Shown: positions 27,480 to 38,289, counted from the stretch's first letter. The stretch: DNA of 64,000 nucleotides from Vibrio sp. S9_S30 (GCF_014694455.1 NZ_JAAUWT010000005.1:186001-250000); one strand, 5' to 3'. The notes: a model not told the origin generated them from the sequence alone. Translations and numbers: made by a program.

Positions 27480-29291
27480 TTAATTGAGAGCGATCTTCCC
27501 TGCTTTTAAATCAATAGCCGATCCATTTATTGCAATTTGATTACCTTTAATATTGATTTCGCCAGAGCTAGACATCGTTATCGATGCTCCGCCCACTTTA
27601 ATCTCAATATTCTTGCCTGCGCTAAGAGATAAAACTTCACCAACGTCAATGCTGAGGTTTTTCCCAACGTTATGCGCTTCATTGTTGTTAACCGTTTCGA
27701 CTTTGTCTTTTTCCACCAAAATGTCGGCACTGTCTTCAACCACTGACTGAAAATCCTTTTGCGAATGCAGGTAAACCAACTCTTTACCTGGTTTATCGTC
27801 AAATCTCAGTTCATTGAAATCACTCGCTCCCCCTTTCACACTTCGGCTCTTGATACCACTTTGTGTTTTCTTATCCGGCAGCGCATAAGGAGTTGCATTG
27901 GCACCATTATAAAGCGCGCCCATAACAATAGGCTGATCTGGATCTCCGTTAATAAATTCAACGATAACCTCTTGCCCTACTCGAGGAATGAACGTACTTC
28001 CCCAACCGTTTCCGGCACTTTGCTGGGCTACACGAATCCAGCAAGAGCTTTGAGCGTCTCGCTTCCCTTCCCGATCCCAATGAAACTGAACCTTGATTCG
28101 ACCATATTTATCTACGTGAATATCACCTTCAGAAGGTCCCGTAACAATGGCGGTTTGGATGCCTTGAATTCTTGGCTTTCCGAGGGGAATGGAAGGTCGG
28201 AAGAGCTTTTTGACATCCATACAATAAAATTGGATTTCAAGACCTTGTGCTGCGTTACCATGGCTGCCCGTCTGGTTAAAAACAGAAGCGTTTATTGATA
28301 CATGGGAAAGAACAAATTCTTTACCGACGAACGCTTTATCTTCATGATCTTCAAATTTGAAGGTGTGCCCAGTGGTAAACGTGCGGCAGCTTGAGTTACC
28401 AGAAAACACTTGGCTTTCTCTTTGCAAGGACTCAAGAATATGCTGATTTCTATACGCGTACTTATCAGCGGTTTCCTCTTCCCCCATGTACTCATAATAT
28501 TCACTCATCGGCGGAGTATAAGACACAGGCTTCATTAGCACGTTGTGGCTCGGTAGGCTATTGGGTTTCAGCATATCGAAGCCAGATAAACAACTTGCTT
28601 TGGTTGTAATCGTTTGGGTTTCTTGCCAAGAAGATATGTGAGCTTGATCTGAGCTTCCTGTAGTATGGATAACTTCAGCTTCGATACTCGGCTGGTAAAA
28701 GCTCAAATCATCAAACAATTCTAGCTTGTGACCTGATTCCTCATGGAGGAAACTAAAACCAATCCCTTCTTCTGCTAAAATTCTCAATATAAAATCAAGA
28801 TCAGTTTCGTTATATTGAACTTTAAACGTGTACTTTGAATACGATTTACTGAGCTTTAAATTAAATTCGACGGCATGCTCTCCTAATAATAAAGATACGA
28901 TCTCTTTAACATCTTTATTTTGGAATATTCGATTATTTTTTCTATAAGAACAAAGTGCCAATCTAGGTTTAATTGTCAACTCAATGTCTTTGTAATTTTC
29001 ACCGTCATTACTTGTTGATACTCGACTCCCCAAAATACGAGCACTAGTCACCACACCATGAAAATATCTAGGTGTATCGGTTACTTCTATGGAGTTATCC
29101 ATTAGAATGATAGCTGGCTTACCAATTATTTGACTGAGTTCGCCTTGAGTGCCATTAAAATAGGCTAAAGCTTGTAGTGAGAAAAGTTCTGAAAGACCTT
29201 CATAATATTGAAAGCTATTCAGAATGATTGTGTCATACCCAAATGCAGTGGATATTTTGATGAAATTATTACTTTGTGTCGCTTTTTTCAT
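27480..29291 (-). CDS. vgrG: T6SS spike protein VgrG
   Basis: The trimeric spike at the tip of the Hcp tube, 603 residues. The N-terminal gp27-like part (about 1-360) is followed by the gp5 OB-fold (GRIKVQFHWDREGK, SCWIRVAQQSAGNGWG, PRVGQEVIVEFINGDPDQP) and a C-terminal beta-helical needle of short repeats (SLSAGKNIEIKVGGASITM). It has no C-terminal effector extension, so cargo must bind through an adaptor or PAAR. It lies 56 bp after hcp, with a GC-rich hairpin between. Confidence 0.96.
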   Translation of the reverse strand: MKKATQSNNFIKISTAFGYDTIILNSFQYYEGLSELFSLQALAYFNGTQGELSQIIGKPAIILMDNSIEVTDTPRYFHGVVTSARILGSRVSTSNDGENYKDIELTIKPRLALCSYRKNNRIFQNKDVKEIVSLLLGEHAVEFNLKLSKSYSKYTFKVQYNETDLDFILRILAEEGIGFSFLHEESGHKLELFDDLSFYQPSIEAEVIHTTGSSDQAHISSWQETQTITTKASCLSGFDMLKPNSLPSHNVLMKPVSYTPPMSEYYEYMGEEETADKYAYRNQHILESLQRESQVFSGNSSCRTFTTGHTFKFEDHEDKAFVGKEFVLSHVSINASVFNQTGSHGNAAQGLEIQFYCMDVKKLFRPSIPLGKPRIQGIQTAIVTGPSEGDIHVDKYGRIKVQFHWDREGKRDAQSSCWIRVAQQSAGNGWGSTFIPRVGQEVIVEFINGDPDQPIVMGALYNGANATPYALPDKKTQSGIKSRSVKGGASDFNELRFDDKPGKELVYLHSQKDFQSVVEDSADILVEKDKVETVNNNEAHNVGKNLSIDVGEVLSLSAGKNIEIKVGGASITMSSSGEINIKGNQIAINGSAIDLKAGKIALN

Positions 29292-29318
29292 TACAGACTT
29301 CTTACTGAGTGAGACAAG

Positions 29319-29340
29319 TGCGGGGCAAAGCTGCCCCGCA
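29319..29340 (-). promoter_or_regulatory. GC-rich hairpin between hcp and vgrG
   Basis: The perfect 9-bp stem TGCGGGGCA / TGCCCCGCA with loop AAGC (plus-strand reading), 8 bp after the hcp stop. No T-run follows on the minus strand, so it is more likely an mRNA-stabilising or partial attenuating structure that lets hcp be made in excess over vgrG (inference). Confidence 0.75.
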
Positions 29341-29347
29341 ACATGAA

Positions 29348-29827
29348 TTACATTTGCTGACCTTTAACGCCGCTGTAACCGTAAACAAGAGGAGCAACAA
29401 CGTTGTTCTTGTCATCAGTTGGAGTAACTGTCATCATCATTTCTGTGTAAGAAATAGTGATAGTCTCTACTGGACGGTCGTCTTGGATAGAAACGGCGTA
29501 GTTTGAAATCATTGCATCGGTAAGTTCGATCTTCATGATTTCTTCCACTTTTTCACCTTGCTTAGTGATGTGGAATACAGCTGGCTTACCTTTACCGATG
29601 GTCGCTTCTTTGAAAAGATCTGGAGAAGCGCGGTCTTGTAGTTTAGTGATAGTCAAGTCGTACAGACGAGTAGAGCTTGCTTCACGGTCTTGAGCAGTAC
29701 CAGTGTAAGAAGTAATTTCACGACCTACGCTCCAATCAACAGAAAGTAGAGTGATCAGATCCTTGTACTGCTCAGCAGTAGCTTCACCTTTAATATCCGC
29801 GTATTTAAGGTATGTATTTGCCTGCAT
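29348..29827 (-). CDS. hcp: T6SS tube protein Hcp
   Basis: Forms hexameric rings that stack into the inner tube. 159 residues in the Hcp family pattern: MQANTYLKYADIKGEA at the start and ITISYTEMMMTVTP near the end. A strong AGGAGA site precedes the ATG. A 222-bp A/T-rich gap separates it from clpV, so it probably has its own promoter; I found no sigma-54 consensus there. Confidence 0.96.
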   Translation of the reverse strand: MQANTYLKYADIKGEATAEQYKDLITLLSVDWSVGREITSYTGTAQDREASSTRLYDLTITKLQDRASPDLFKEATIGKGKPAVFHITKQGEKVEEIMKIELTDAMISNYAVSIQDDRPVETITISYTEMMMTVTPTDDKNNVVAPLVYGYSGVKGQQM

Positions 29828-30049
29828 GCTAATCTCCTATAGCATTGATAAATTCAACTCATATTTATGAGCAAGTAATATCCCAAAAACGATTAAATCC
29901 GCTAAGGGGAGTTAATTATAAATAAGTTATTTACAACTAATTAAATACGCGTTTTTATAACTTATATTCAATCATTTTAATAGCTTAAATTAATAAAAAA
30001 GCACTTAATTTGAATTGCACCGCAATTAAATATGTTATTGATAATTCAC

Positions 30050-32617
30050 TTATTCGACATTTATAGAAATAGTATTCACCTCACCTAATATGACTATTTT
30101 ATTAATAGCCTTATCGTTAGAAATTGCATTTAAAACCTCATCTGATATTTTTGGTAATAGACTATTTTGAATAATGGTTTGGATGGCTCTAGCCCCACTA
30201 CCTTCTTCATTACAATTGTCGATTAAGCTGGAAATCAGCTCATCTGAATACTCAAATTCTGCGTTGTAGTTTGCTGAGATGCGCTTTCCAATCTTATTCA
30301 ATTGAATGCTAGCAATACCTTGCAGTACCTCTCGATTCAGTGGGATGTATGGAATCACATTCACTCGGCCTAAGAAGGCGGGCTTAAAGCTTTCCAATAA
30401 ATCGTCTCGCAGAGCCGTCTTTAGACCATCAATATCGGGAGCTAATTCTGGGTCTTGGAATAACTCCATTGTCGTGTCTGTCCCCGCATTAGACGTCATG
30501 ATGATGATTGTGTTTCTAAAGTCGATGTCTCGCCCTTCCCCATCTTTGATGGTTCCTTTATCGAAGACTTGGTAAAAAACATCCTGGACACCTGGGTGAG
30601 CTTTTTCCATTTCGTCCAATAGAATAACGCTATATGGCTTCCTTCTAACAGCTTCAGTAAGCACTCCACCCTCACCATAGCCAACATACCCAGGGGGCGA
30701 CCCCAGCAACAGCGAAACTTTGTGCTCTTCTTTAAACTCAGACATATTAATGACGGTGACATTTTCCTCGCTGCCATAAACCTGCTCTGCAATCGCAAGG
30801 GCAGACTCGGTTTTACCAACGCCACTTGGTCCCGTAAGAAAAAATATGCCATTTGGCTTAGATTCTTCATTGAGTTGAGCACGAGCAGTTTTAATGACTT
30901 CAGACATCGTATGTAATGCATGATCTTGACCAACCACACGTTCACACAATTTATCCTTTAGTGATAGAAGACTATTAATCTCATCATTTTGCAGCTTTCC
31001 TAATGGGATGCCCGTCCAATCAGAAACGATCTCAGACACCAGCGCTTCGTTAACATGTGAAAAAACCATTGGCGTCTTGTTTTCTGCCAATGTCGCTTCA
31101 ACTTCTATCAACCTTTCCAGCGCTCCTTCTTTCTGCTCTTCAAGAACGTCAAACTTCAATTGATTGGACTCATGGACCAATCTTGATTCAGTTTCCCAGA
31201 TCGTTTTTAACTCTGCGATCGCATCCGCTAGCGTATCGCTTTCTTCCTTTAGAGAAGCCAAAACCTCAGTGTGAGCGTGACCAAGAGCTTGCTCTTTTTC
31301 GAGCTGGGCGATTTGTGCCGCTTTTTGTTCTCGTGTTTTCTCAAGAGATTCAAGCTGCCCCGGTGTCGCAGACTGGCTTAACGCTACTCTTGAACAAGCA
31401 GTATCGAGTACCGAAACGGCTTTGTCCGGCAGTTGACGACCGTTGATATAACGATTGGATAGATATACAGCCGCTTTCAACGCTTCATTGGTGATGTGCA
31501 CACCGTGGTGCGCTTCCATAACAGGTACAAGCCCGCGTAACATTTCTACAGCGAGTTCAGGAGCAGGCTCATCCACTTGAACAACTTGGAATCGTCGGGT
31601 TAACGCTGCGTCTTTCTCTACGTATTTTTTGTATTCAGCCCAAGTGGTGGCAGCGATGGTTCTTAACTCTCCTCTTGCCAATGCTGGCTTAAGAATGTTG
31701 GCAGCATCACCTTGCCCGGCTTGCCCACCACTTCCTATAAGCCCATGTGCTTCATCGATGAACATAATGATCGGCGTCGGCGATTCATTGACTTCTTTGA
31801 TCACAGATTTTAGGCGATTTTCAAATTCACCTTTCATGCCTGCGCCAGCTTGAAGTAGCGCCAAATCCAATGACTTAATCGATACGCCTTGAAGCGCAGG
31901 AGGGACATCCCCTTGTACAACTTTGAGTGCAAGACCTTCTACGACTGCAGTTTTACCAACACCCGCTTCACCCGTTAAGATGGGGTTGTTTTGGCGGCGT
32001 CGGAGTAAAATATCGATCATCAGTCGAATTTCATTATCTCGACCCACAACAGGGTCAATGTGGCCCTTTTTAGCTTGCTCAGTTAAGTCAATGGTGAATT
32101 GATCCAAAGACTTAGTGGATACCTTTTGCGTCGATGATTTCTCTGTAACGCTTCGCTCTTCACTTTTCCAAAACTGCTGTAACGCTTCAGGAGTGACTTT
32201 ATCAAGCTCATGACCAAAGGCAGATGAAACCGCAAATAGCGTGTCGTCATTTAGCAGTGCGTAGACCAAGTGCACAATATCAATTTGCTCGTCGGAGAAA
32301 TCGATGCTTGAAGCCATCCACGCACTTTTTAAGATGGTTACCGTGTGAGCGGATAAGCCTGGTACGGTTTGACAGCCTGTTTTGAGTTTTTCTAAGCTTT
32401 TTTGAATATCATCTTCTAGTTTGAATACATTCAGGTTGAAATGATCAGATAGTGCCTGAATAGCCGAGCCTTGCTGTTGAAGTATCGAAATTAGCCAGTG
32501 TGTCATTTCAATACTATGATGAGTTCGAGTGCTCGCTAGCGCTGCCGCTTGCTCTAATGAAGATTTCGCATCACTAGAAAGCCTCTCTACTAACGCGGTT
32601 AGAGATAAAGATGTCAT
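30050..32617 (-). CDS. clpV: T6SS AAA+ ATPase ClpV (TssH)
   Basis: An 855-residue Clp/Hsp100 unfoldase that disassembles the contracted TssB/TssC sheath. It has an N-terminal sheath-binding domain (about 1-150), a first AAA+ module (Walker A GEAGVGKT, Walker [10 protein letters not shown]), a coiled-coil middle domain and a second AAA+ module (Walker [20 protein letters not shown]). Both ATPase sites look intact. Last structural gene before hcp. Confidence 0.96.
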   Translation of the reverse strand: MTSLSLTALVERLSSDAKSSLEQAAALASTRTHHSIEMTHWLISILQQQGSAIQALSDHFNLNVFKLEDDIQKSLEKLKTGCQTVPGLSAHTVTILKSAWMASSIDFSDEQIDIVHLVYALLNDDTLFAVSSAFGHELDKVTPEALQQFWKSEERSVTEKSSTQKVSTKSLDQFTIDLTEQAKKGHIDPVVGRDNEIRLMIDILLRRRQNNPILTGEAGVGKTAVVEGLALKVVQGDVPPALQGVSIKSLDLALLQAGAGMKGEFENRLKSVIKEVNESPTPIIMFIDEAHGLIGSGGQAGQGDAANILKPALARGELRTIAATTWAEYKKYVEKDAALTRRFQVVQVDEPAPELAVEMLRGLVPVMEAHHGVHITNEALKAAVYLSNRYINGRQLPDKAVSVLDTACSRVALSQSATPGQLESLEKTREQKAAQIAQLEKEQALGHAHTEVLASLKEESDTLADAIAELKTIWETESRLVHESNQLKFDVLEEQKEGALERLIEVEATLAENKTPMVFSHVNEALVSEIVSDWTGIPLGKLQNDEINSLLSLKDKLCERVVGQDHALHTMSEVIKTARAQLNEESKPNGIFFLTGPSGVGKTESALAIAEQVYGSEENVTVINMSEFKEEHKVSLLLGSPPGYVGYGEGGVLTEAVRRKPYSVILLDEMEKAHPGVQDVFYQVFDKGTIKDGEGRDIDFRNTIIIMTSNAGTDTTMELFQDPELAPDIDGLKTALRDDLLESFKPAFLGRVNVIPYIPLNREVLQGIASIQLNKIGKRISANYNAEFEYSDELISSLIDNCNEEGSGARAIQTIIQNSLLPKISDEVLNAISNDKAINKIVILGEVNTISINVE

Positions 32618-32652
32618 TGATATTTCCTTATGTGTCGCCTAACTGATTTTGC

Positions 32653-33618
32653 TTAAATTCGAATTGTGATGGTGCCGTTTTCTGAACGTTTGTGAGGCGC
32701 AAGGACGCTTCCCAACGCGAGTCTTCCTCCCCCTTTTTTGAGTTGGACTTTAGGAAGGTGCTTGTATTGCGCCGTAAGGCTCCATTCAACAGAAGCGGTA
32801 TTTCCAAGCAAGTCTTTACACAGCGCTTTGATTTCACAAATTCGTTCGCCATTAGGCATCATGCCGTGTACCTGTTCTTGCCCTTGAGCAACAAACTCAA
32901 CCATGAATCCTGCATTCACATTCCATGCTTTTCTTCCAAGACTTGCCCCGCGTCCAAGTTCTGAATACTGACCTTCGGGTAGACGCCTAGAGCACAAACG
33001 CGTTTGCTCGCAGTCAGTGAGATGCATCCACTTTCCTTTAAAATCACGAATAATCACATCGCAGCCAGAGAGAGACTCCATACATGCTTGTATCGCCCCT
33101 CGGCTCTTCACGGGTTGGCTAAATATTCCCCCCCAATGAATCGCTCTGTGACCTAACCCTCCAGTCAAGGATTCTAAAACTTGATTCCATGGCGAAAATT
33201 CATTCACGGAAACTTTCCTATGCTGAACCGTCGGTTGGAAGCTCTGCCAGGTTCGATAGAAAAGCGATAAGATTCGATGGTTAAAAATGTCTAAAAAATC
33301 TTGCAACGTAGGGTCATTATCTTTGAGCCGCTGTAAAATCAACTCACTATAGTGCTTGGGTAACACACCGTTCTCACCCGTTAAGCCAATCAAATTCGTC
33401 ATAACAATGAAGCTTTGATTACGCTTTTCTTCAACGGTCGTAAATTCGCCAACTTCGTATCCCAGCTGTTGAGCTACTTTCAGCTCGATGGTTTCTTGAC
33501 TGGGTAGATGGTCGGTGCCTAAGTTCGCATTAGATTTCAGAAGAAACTGTTCAATTAAGTGCAAGGATTCGAAAAGCTGTTCTTTGTCTAGCGCTTCTAT
33601 AAAGTTCTCTCGCTTCAT
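32653..33618 (-). CDS. tssG: T6SS baseplate protein TssG
   Basis: A baseplate wedge component acting with TssE, TssF and TssK. The C-terminal region TGGLGHRAIHWGGIFSQPVKSRGAI and the downstream ECERICEIKAL-like block fit TssG. The start at ATG 33618 (MKRENFIEAL) follows AGGTG and overlaps the tssF stop by 4 bp; the upstream in-frame residues lie within tssF. 321 residues, normal. Confidence 0.92.
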   Translation of the reverse strand: MKRENFIEALDKEQLFESLHLIEQFLLKSNANLGTDHLPSQETIELKVAQQLGYEVGEFTTVEEKRNQSFIVMTNLIGLTGENGVLPKHYSELILQRLKDNDPTLQDFLDIFNHRILSLFYRTWQSFQPTVQHRKVSVNEFSPWNQVLESLTGGLGHRAIHWGGIFSQPVKSRGAIQACMESLSGCDVIIRDFKGKWMHLTDCEQTRLCSRRLPEGQYSELGRGASLGRKAWNVNAGFMVEFVAQGQEQVHGMMPNGERICEIKALCKDLLGNTASVEWSLTAQYKHLPKVQLKKGGGRLALGSVLAPHKRSENGTITIRI

Positions 33619-35438
33619 AGCAACACCTTTTCGCCACATAACGCTGGCCAACAATGAAACACATCGCCAGCCCCTTTCAATGTAATGCGCAGTTTCGTAA
33701 ACGTATTGATCTCTGCAAATTGGGCGAAGTAGGTCGACAATACATTTCCTAATAAGAATATTTGCTCTTTAGATTGCGCGCTTTCAGAAACTTCCAGCGT
33801 AATTTCAGTCCCATGACAAAAACCCACTCGCCCTTTTTGATTCACGCGACCCGTTGCAGGCTCCACTTTCATGGAGACAATGGAGTCAATCATGGATTTG
33901 GACTCTGGCGACGCTTTGAAAGCATACAAATTCAACGTTTCTCTTAACGTTTGGAGCCCACCATCATCTGAAAAATGCGACAACGTAAGTAACTTTGCGA
34001 ACTGCCATCGAGAGCTTGAATCCATTGAAGGTCTTATGGTTTCCGTCGGCGCAACCAAGCATCTAAGGCTGTCAAAATTATCTTTAACATCAGGCATATT
34101 TACCTTAGGCATGCCACCACCAAAAGGCAGCTTCTTGGGAAGGTTACGGTTGCAACACCAAGCTTGAGCCGACATGACCCAATTGTCGCTTGCTCCAGGG
34201 GTGAAGATTTTATGGTCTTTATCTATGAATGAAACGTAAACATCACGCCCAGGCTCATCAAATCCTCCCGCCCAACTTTTGTCTTCCCTTCGCATAGTCC
34301 AATAAATCTCATGCTCTGATAGATAATTGGTATGTTCGCCAGCGTAAAATGGCGGTAGGCTTTGGTATTTCATTTGCCAACTGCGCACGCCAATCTCTTG
34401 AATACTAACGACTTCCGTTGTATCAGGCTCCAAATGTTCTGGGTGTAACGGGAATTCGTATTCGGACGCAACCACCCTTGTCGGCTCCATCGCATGGCTG
34501 AACATGTTGATGACAGGAGTACAACCTAACAATACGCTGTCTTTTGTAACTTGCTTCTCCAGCCAATCACAGCTCTGGTCGAAATAAATCCAAATTTCAG
34601 CTTCATCATTACCACCAAACCAGCTTGGCTCAAGACTAATGAGATCTGAAAAAAGAAACTTCTCAGGAAACAAGAAATATTCAACCAATAATCGGCTTCC
34701 AACAAAGCTTCTTTTGCTGTAAGGAACCACTGAAAACTCGTTGGTATACCCCACTGGGCTAACATGTCTTGGCGTAAGTTGACGCGTTGTTTCATCATCG
34801 ACCACTACAGCCATACCTATCGAAGATTGAAGTAAAAGCTGCAGTAGTCGATAGGAAACTTGCGGTTGTCCATTAAAGAAAAGTCGCAACGAATCAAAAT
34901 CCAGTTGGTTTAACTCGATTTCTTTACTTGCACCTTTTAAAGTGAGTTTTAGAACCGATTTTGCTTCTTTTTCAATATCCAATAGCTGCCCACGAAAAGG
35001 CGCATTTTCAAACGATGCTTCACTGATGTTTATGGGTAATACATCTGTTTTGTAACATGTTTTAAACTGACAAGACTTAAACCCAGGTGCTTCAAACGAA
35101 ACGCTCTCACCTTGCTCAACCGTTACCTTCGATGTTGCTGATTCATCGCTGCTAATTTTAATCACGCTCATCGAAGGTATAGGGGCATGAAAATCTGGAA
35201 ATAATTGCCCAATAAGCGCTTCCGTCAACTGTGGAAAACTGTTATCCAAACTCTGCCTTATTTGTGCAGTTAGAAAAGCACACCCCTCCATAATTCTCGC
35301 GACATGGGGGTCTTCGACTTGTTCTTCGCTAAGTTTGAGCCTTGCGGCAATTTTAGGATAAGTGCTTCCAAACTCTTGACCTTTGTGACGCAGATAAGCA
35401 AGTTCACGATTATAGTACTTAAGAAACTCATCACTCAT
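33615..35438 (-). CDS. tssF: T6SS baseplate protein TssF
   Basis: A 607-residue baseplate wedge protein. The hallmark N-terminus FLKYYNRELAYLRHKGQEF and the segments DPHVARIMEGCAFLTAQI and FPQLTEALIGQLFPDF are strongly conserved in TssF. It overlaps tssE and tssG by 4 bp on either side, indicating tight translational coupling of the three baseplate genes. Confidence 0.95.
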   Translation of the reverse strand: MSDEFLKYYNRELAYLRHKGQEFGSTYPKIAARLKLSEEQVEDPHVARIMEGCAFLTAQIRQSLDNSFPQLTEALIGQLFPDFHAPIPSMSVIKISSDESATSKVTVEQGESVSFEAPGFKSCQFKTCYKTDVLPINISEASFENAPFRGQLLDIEKEAKSVLKLTLKGASKEIELNQLDFDSLRLFFNGQPQVSYRLLQLLLQSSIGMAVVVDDETTRQLTPRHVSPVGYTNEFSVVPYSKRSFVGSRLLVEYFLFPEKFLFSDLISLEPSWFGGNDEAEIWIYFDQSCDWLEKQVTKDSVLLGCTPVINMFSHAMEPTRVVASEYEFPLHPEHLEPDTTEVVSIQEIGVRSWQMKYQSLPPFYAGEHTNYLSEHEIYWTMRREDKSWAGGFDEPGRDVYVSFIDKDHKIFTPGASDNWVMSAQAWCCNRNLPKKLPFGGGMPKVNMPDVKDNFDSLRCLVAPTETIRPSMDSSSRWQFAKLLTLSHFSDDGGLQTLRETLNLYAFKASPESKSMIDSIVSMKVEPATGRVNQKGRVGFCHGTEITLEVSESAQSKEQIFLLGNVLSTYFAQFAEINTFTKLRITLKGAGDVFHCWPALCGEKVLL

Positions 35439-35917
35439 GTCGTTTCACTCACTTTCATACCTAGACTGACTGGCTCTACTTCTGAATCAAGCACCAGTTC
35501 GTGATATTTTTGACCCAGTTCGTAAACAGCGCTAATTCTCAAACGTAACACTCGATCAACATCATCTTTGTCATTGATTATTGACACCGAGAGCTCCTTA
35601 AACCTTGGCTCGAATTCAAGCAGTGTATCTTTAACAATTTTACAAAGATGCTGCTGCCCATCTTTGCTGCTAAATGGCATAGATGAAAAATCGGGTAAAC
35701 CATAGGTAAGCAAAGATTTCCTAAGCTCGGGTAACGTGTTGTCCACTTTTACCCAACTGAGTCTCGTATTTAATAGAGCTTCCACATCTCTAATTAAGCC
35801 TCGGACAATCTGCTGACTGTTAAGCGGGAAATGCACGTCAGTGCTATTTCTAGGGTCATGATCAATGAGCTTATCTAAAAGGGAAACACCACTACTAACG
35901 TGAGCACGCTTTTCCAT
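35435..35917 (-). CDS. tssE: T6SS baseplate protein TssE (gp25-like)
   Basis: A 160-residue gp25-like protein that starts sheath polymerisation on the baseplate. SLLDKLID at the N-terminus, RDVEALLNTRLSW, and TYGLPDFSS (family pattern YGlpD) are diagnostic. Overlaps tssF by 4 bp and follows tagJ by 9 bp. Confidence 0.94.
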   Translation of the reverse strand: MEKRAHVSSGVSLLDKLIDHDPRNSTDVHFPLNSQQIVRGLIRDVEALLNTRLSWVKVDNTLPELRKSLLTYGLPDFSSMPFSSKDGQQHLCKIVKDTLLEFEPRFKELSVSIINDKDDVDRVLRLRISAVYELGQKYHELVLDSEVEPVSLGMKVSETT

Positions 35918-35926
35918 GATGGCTTA

Positions 35927-36730
35927 CTACGCTTCGATGGTTTGTGGTACAGATTCAATGGAGGTCACCGTTGCTAGTGGCAACGCTCCCTCTCCTGCTA
36001 ACCACACTTTTTGCCCTAATCCAGCAAAGACCGCTTCCCCAGACACTGGCTTCCAATCGGTTTCTTTCCCGAGTTTATTGCCATCCGTTTCATTACGAGC
36101 ATAGGTCAGTGGAATGTGAGCTTCTCCCTCTATGATGCCCTTAATTTCAAACTCGACAGGACGCCAAACCGTCTCTAACAGATTGCTCGCTGGTTTGATG
36201 TTGAGGTAGACCAGTTGATCCAATGGCGCTAAGTAGTAATTACCCGTTGAACTGAATAATTCAATAAAACCGTTCAAGGAGTCGTCGATATCACGCACAT
36301 CTTCATATTGCGTACCATTGATGAGTAGAGGGGTTATAGGTCGAATCTGTTCTAATTCACTACTGATTAACTCAACATCCCCTTCTCTTTGTTCATGTAT
36401 CGCTAAATTCAGCTCAGCCAATTTTGTATATTGCTCTTCATTAGAGCCTAGGAAATTTGCTGTCGCGCCACCTTGGAAAAAGTCTACTCGCGCCTGAGCA
36501 GCTTTGACTAAATGTCTAATCTGGCTAGCACCCGCCAAAAACTCTGGGAACAACTTTATAGCTTGCATTAACTGTTCATCTGCTCGCTCTAACTGCCCGT
36601 CTATGCACAAAAGCTCAATGAAATAACTGCGAAGGGCTGCATCTTTTGGATTGGATTTAATCGACTGAATTACAGAATCGATCGTTTCTTGTAACTTTGC
36701 TTGACGTAGTAGTAGTTGCCAATCTGACAT
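35927..36730 (-). CDS. tagJ: T6SS accessory protein TagJ (ImpE family)
   Basis: A 267-residue ImpE/TagJ protein. The N-terminal part is TPR-like (DAALRSYFIELLCIDGQLERADEQL); the C-terminal part contains the ImpE block RDIDDSLNGFIELFSSTGNYY and WRPVEFEIKG. In other systems this protein binds the sheath protein TssB and modulates ClpV action. It is typical only of some T6SS lineages. Confidence 0.9.
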   Translation of the reverse strand: MSDWQLLLRQAKLQETIDSVIQSIKSNPKDAALRSYFIELLCIDGQLERADEQLMQAIKLFPEFLAGASQIRHLVKAAQARVDFFQGGATANFLGSNEEQYTKLAELNLAIHEQREGDVELISSELEQIRPITPLLINGTQYEDVRDIDDSLNGFIELFSSTGNYYLAPLDQLVYLNIKPASNLLETVWRPVEFEIKGIIEGEAHIPLTYARNETDGNKLGKETDWKPVSGEAVFAGLGQKVWLAGEGALPLATVTSIESVPQTIEA

Positions 36731-36744
36731 ATGACTTTCCTTAT

Positions 36745-38250
36745 TTAAAACGCTTTATCTGGAGAAAGCTCTGTGATTAACCGAACACTTGAGACCATTT
36801 GATCAAGTTGAAAATGCGGTCGTAAATGTAATATTGAGTAATAGTGCCCGGGACTGCCTTGTTTTTCTTTTACCTGAATTCGAGCTTCATTAAGTGGGTA
36901 CTTGGCCCTTAATTCATCTGAAGCTTCATCTGATGCTGTTGTGTACTGATGCAACCAACGTTGGAAATCGCCTTCTATTGACGCTGCATTTTGATAACTG
37001 CCGACTTTGTCCCTTCCCATAACTTTTATATAGTGAGCGATGCGTGCGACACAAAGGGTGTATTGCAGCATTGAGGAAAGCCGAGAATTGACCGTAATTC
37101 CTTTTTCTTCGAACAGCTTAGGTCTGTGTAAGGATGAGTTCGACGTAAATGCAATAAGCGGACTGTCTGATACGGGGGATAGGGGTATAAAACCACAATC
37201 CGAAAGTACCAATTCTCTCGACTCAGACACTTGATAGTTGACCGGAGAACGATATCGCTTAGCTTTTCCTGGAAATTGCGTTTGGCTATTTACGGGAGGC
37301 ACAATGACACCCTGCCCATAACTTCCCGCTTTCAGCCCTCTAATATGTGCAAACCACCCTGATTCGCTATAAGCTCTTAATACCGTTGCGGCAAAACAAA
37401 AAGATGCACTTCCCCAAAGAAAGTCATTTTCTGAATCACTCACTTTTTCTTTAAACGCAAAAGCGTCTAATCGACTGCCGTCATATTTATAGGGTTGTCT
37501 CATAAGAACATAAGGTACGGTAACAGCAATGAATTTGGCATCTTCACTTGCCCTTACTGCGCGCCAGTTCTCATATTCCAGTTGGTCAAATTGGGCTTGC
37601 ACATCCAAAATTGTTGCCAAATCGGCGAACGTATCGACACCAAACAAACTCGGTGTCGCAGACACCAAAAAAGGACAAAACGCCGCCGCCGCAGTTTGGG
37701 CTATTTTACGGACTAACGTCATGTCTCTATCAAGCAAATTCGTGCCAGCTTGATGTGAGATACAATAGTCTCCAACAATCAACCCGAATGGTTCACCCCC
37801 TGGGGTGGAAAACTCATTCTGATAAACCAGTTTGAACAGGCTACTTTGATCGAATTCGATGGCGCGCTGACTATCGCGCCTTAACTCTTCCCAAGTGCAT
37901 GACAACACTTTGATTTTTGATTCTTGCTCGGAACCAAAGTCTTCCTTCTGATTCACCAAATACTGCACACCACGCCAACTCGATTCCAATTGCTGGAAAC
38001 AATCGTCATGGAGAATGGCATTCAATTGTGCATTCAACGTTTCGTCGATCAAATCAATAACGCTGATTAAGCTTTGATTCATCTCTTCAAAATTAGAAAT
38101 ATTGTTCGCATCACACCAAAATCGCAGTGAGTGTGAGTCTGACTGAATGTCTAAGAATCGGTCGAGCCAAAGAGCATCTAATGTAGGCTCATTTGGCTTT
38201 TGTACGTCATGAACGAGCTGATCTGGGTCTGCAAATTGAAGTTCTGTCAT
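36745..38250 (-). CDS. Second TssC-like sheath protein (TssC paralogue)
   Basis: A 501-residue homologue of TssC directly after tssC. It keeps the family blocks LESSWRGVQYLV, PGGEPFGLIVGDY, FCPFLVSATPSLFG, VLMRQPYKYDG and the C-terminal ARIQVKEKQGSPGHYYSILHLRP, yet is clearly divergent from the neighbour along its length. No ribosome binding site of the usual kind is visible before its ATG, and a perfect palindrome lies 8 bp upstream. It may form a minor sheath element, a cap or a baseplate adaptor (inference). The T6SS2 of V. parahaemolyticus carries a similar extra copy as I remember it. Confidence 0.9.
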   Translation of the reverse strand: MTELQFADPDQLVHDVQKPNEPTLDALWLDRFLDIQSDSHSLRFWCDANNISNFEEMNQSLISVIDLIDETLNAQLNAILHDDCFQQLESSWRGVQYLVNQKEDFGSEQESKIKVLSCTWEELRRDSQRAIEFDQSSLFKLVYQNEFSTPGGEPFGLIVGDYCISHQAGTNLLDRDMTLVRKIAQTAAAAFCPFLVSATPSLFGVDTFADLATILDVQAQFDQLEYENWRAVRASEDAKFIAVTVPYVLMRQPYKYDGSRLDAFAFKEKVSDSENDFLWGSASFCFAATVLRAYSESGWFAHIRGLKAGSYGQGVIVPPVNSQTQFPGKAKRYRSPVNYQVSESRELVLSDCGFIPLSPVSDSPLIAFTSNSSLHRPKLFEEKGITVNSRLSSMLQYTLCVARIAHYIKVMGRDKVGSYQNAASIEGDFQRWLHQYTTASDEASDELRAKYPLNEARIQVKEKQGSPGHYYSILHLRPHFQLDQMVSSVRLITELSPDKAF

Positions 38251-38258
38251 AGTGAGTG

Positions 38259-38280
38259 TGGCTGACCCTAGGGTCAGCCA
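38259..38280 (-). promoter_or_regulatory. Perfect 22-bp palindrome between tssC and its paralogue
   Basis: A TGGCTGACCC arm, TA centre and a perfectly complementary second arm fill most of the 39-bp gap between the two sheath genes. As RNA it forms a 10-bp stem. On the minus strand it is not followed by a T-run, so attenuation, mRNA processing or masking of the downstream start is more likely than termination. Confidence 0.8.
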
Positions 38281-38289
38281 TTTTATTCA

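Noticed and set aside
29828..30049. Possible sigma-54 promoter of hcp
   Set aside because: I searched the gap on the minus strand and found no TGGCAC-N5-TTGC match; the region is simply A/T-rich.
36745..38250. TssC paralogue as a frame-damaged duplicate
   Set aside because: The frame is intact for 501 codons with all TssC family blocks, so it is a real gene.
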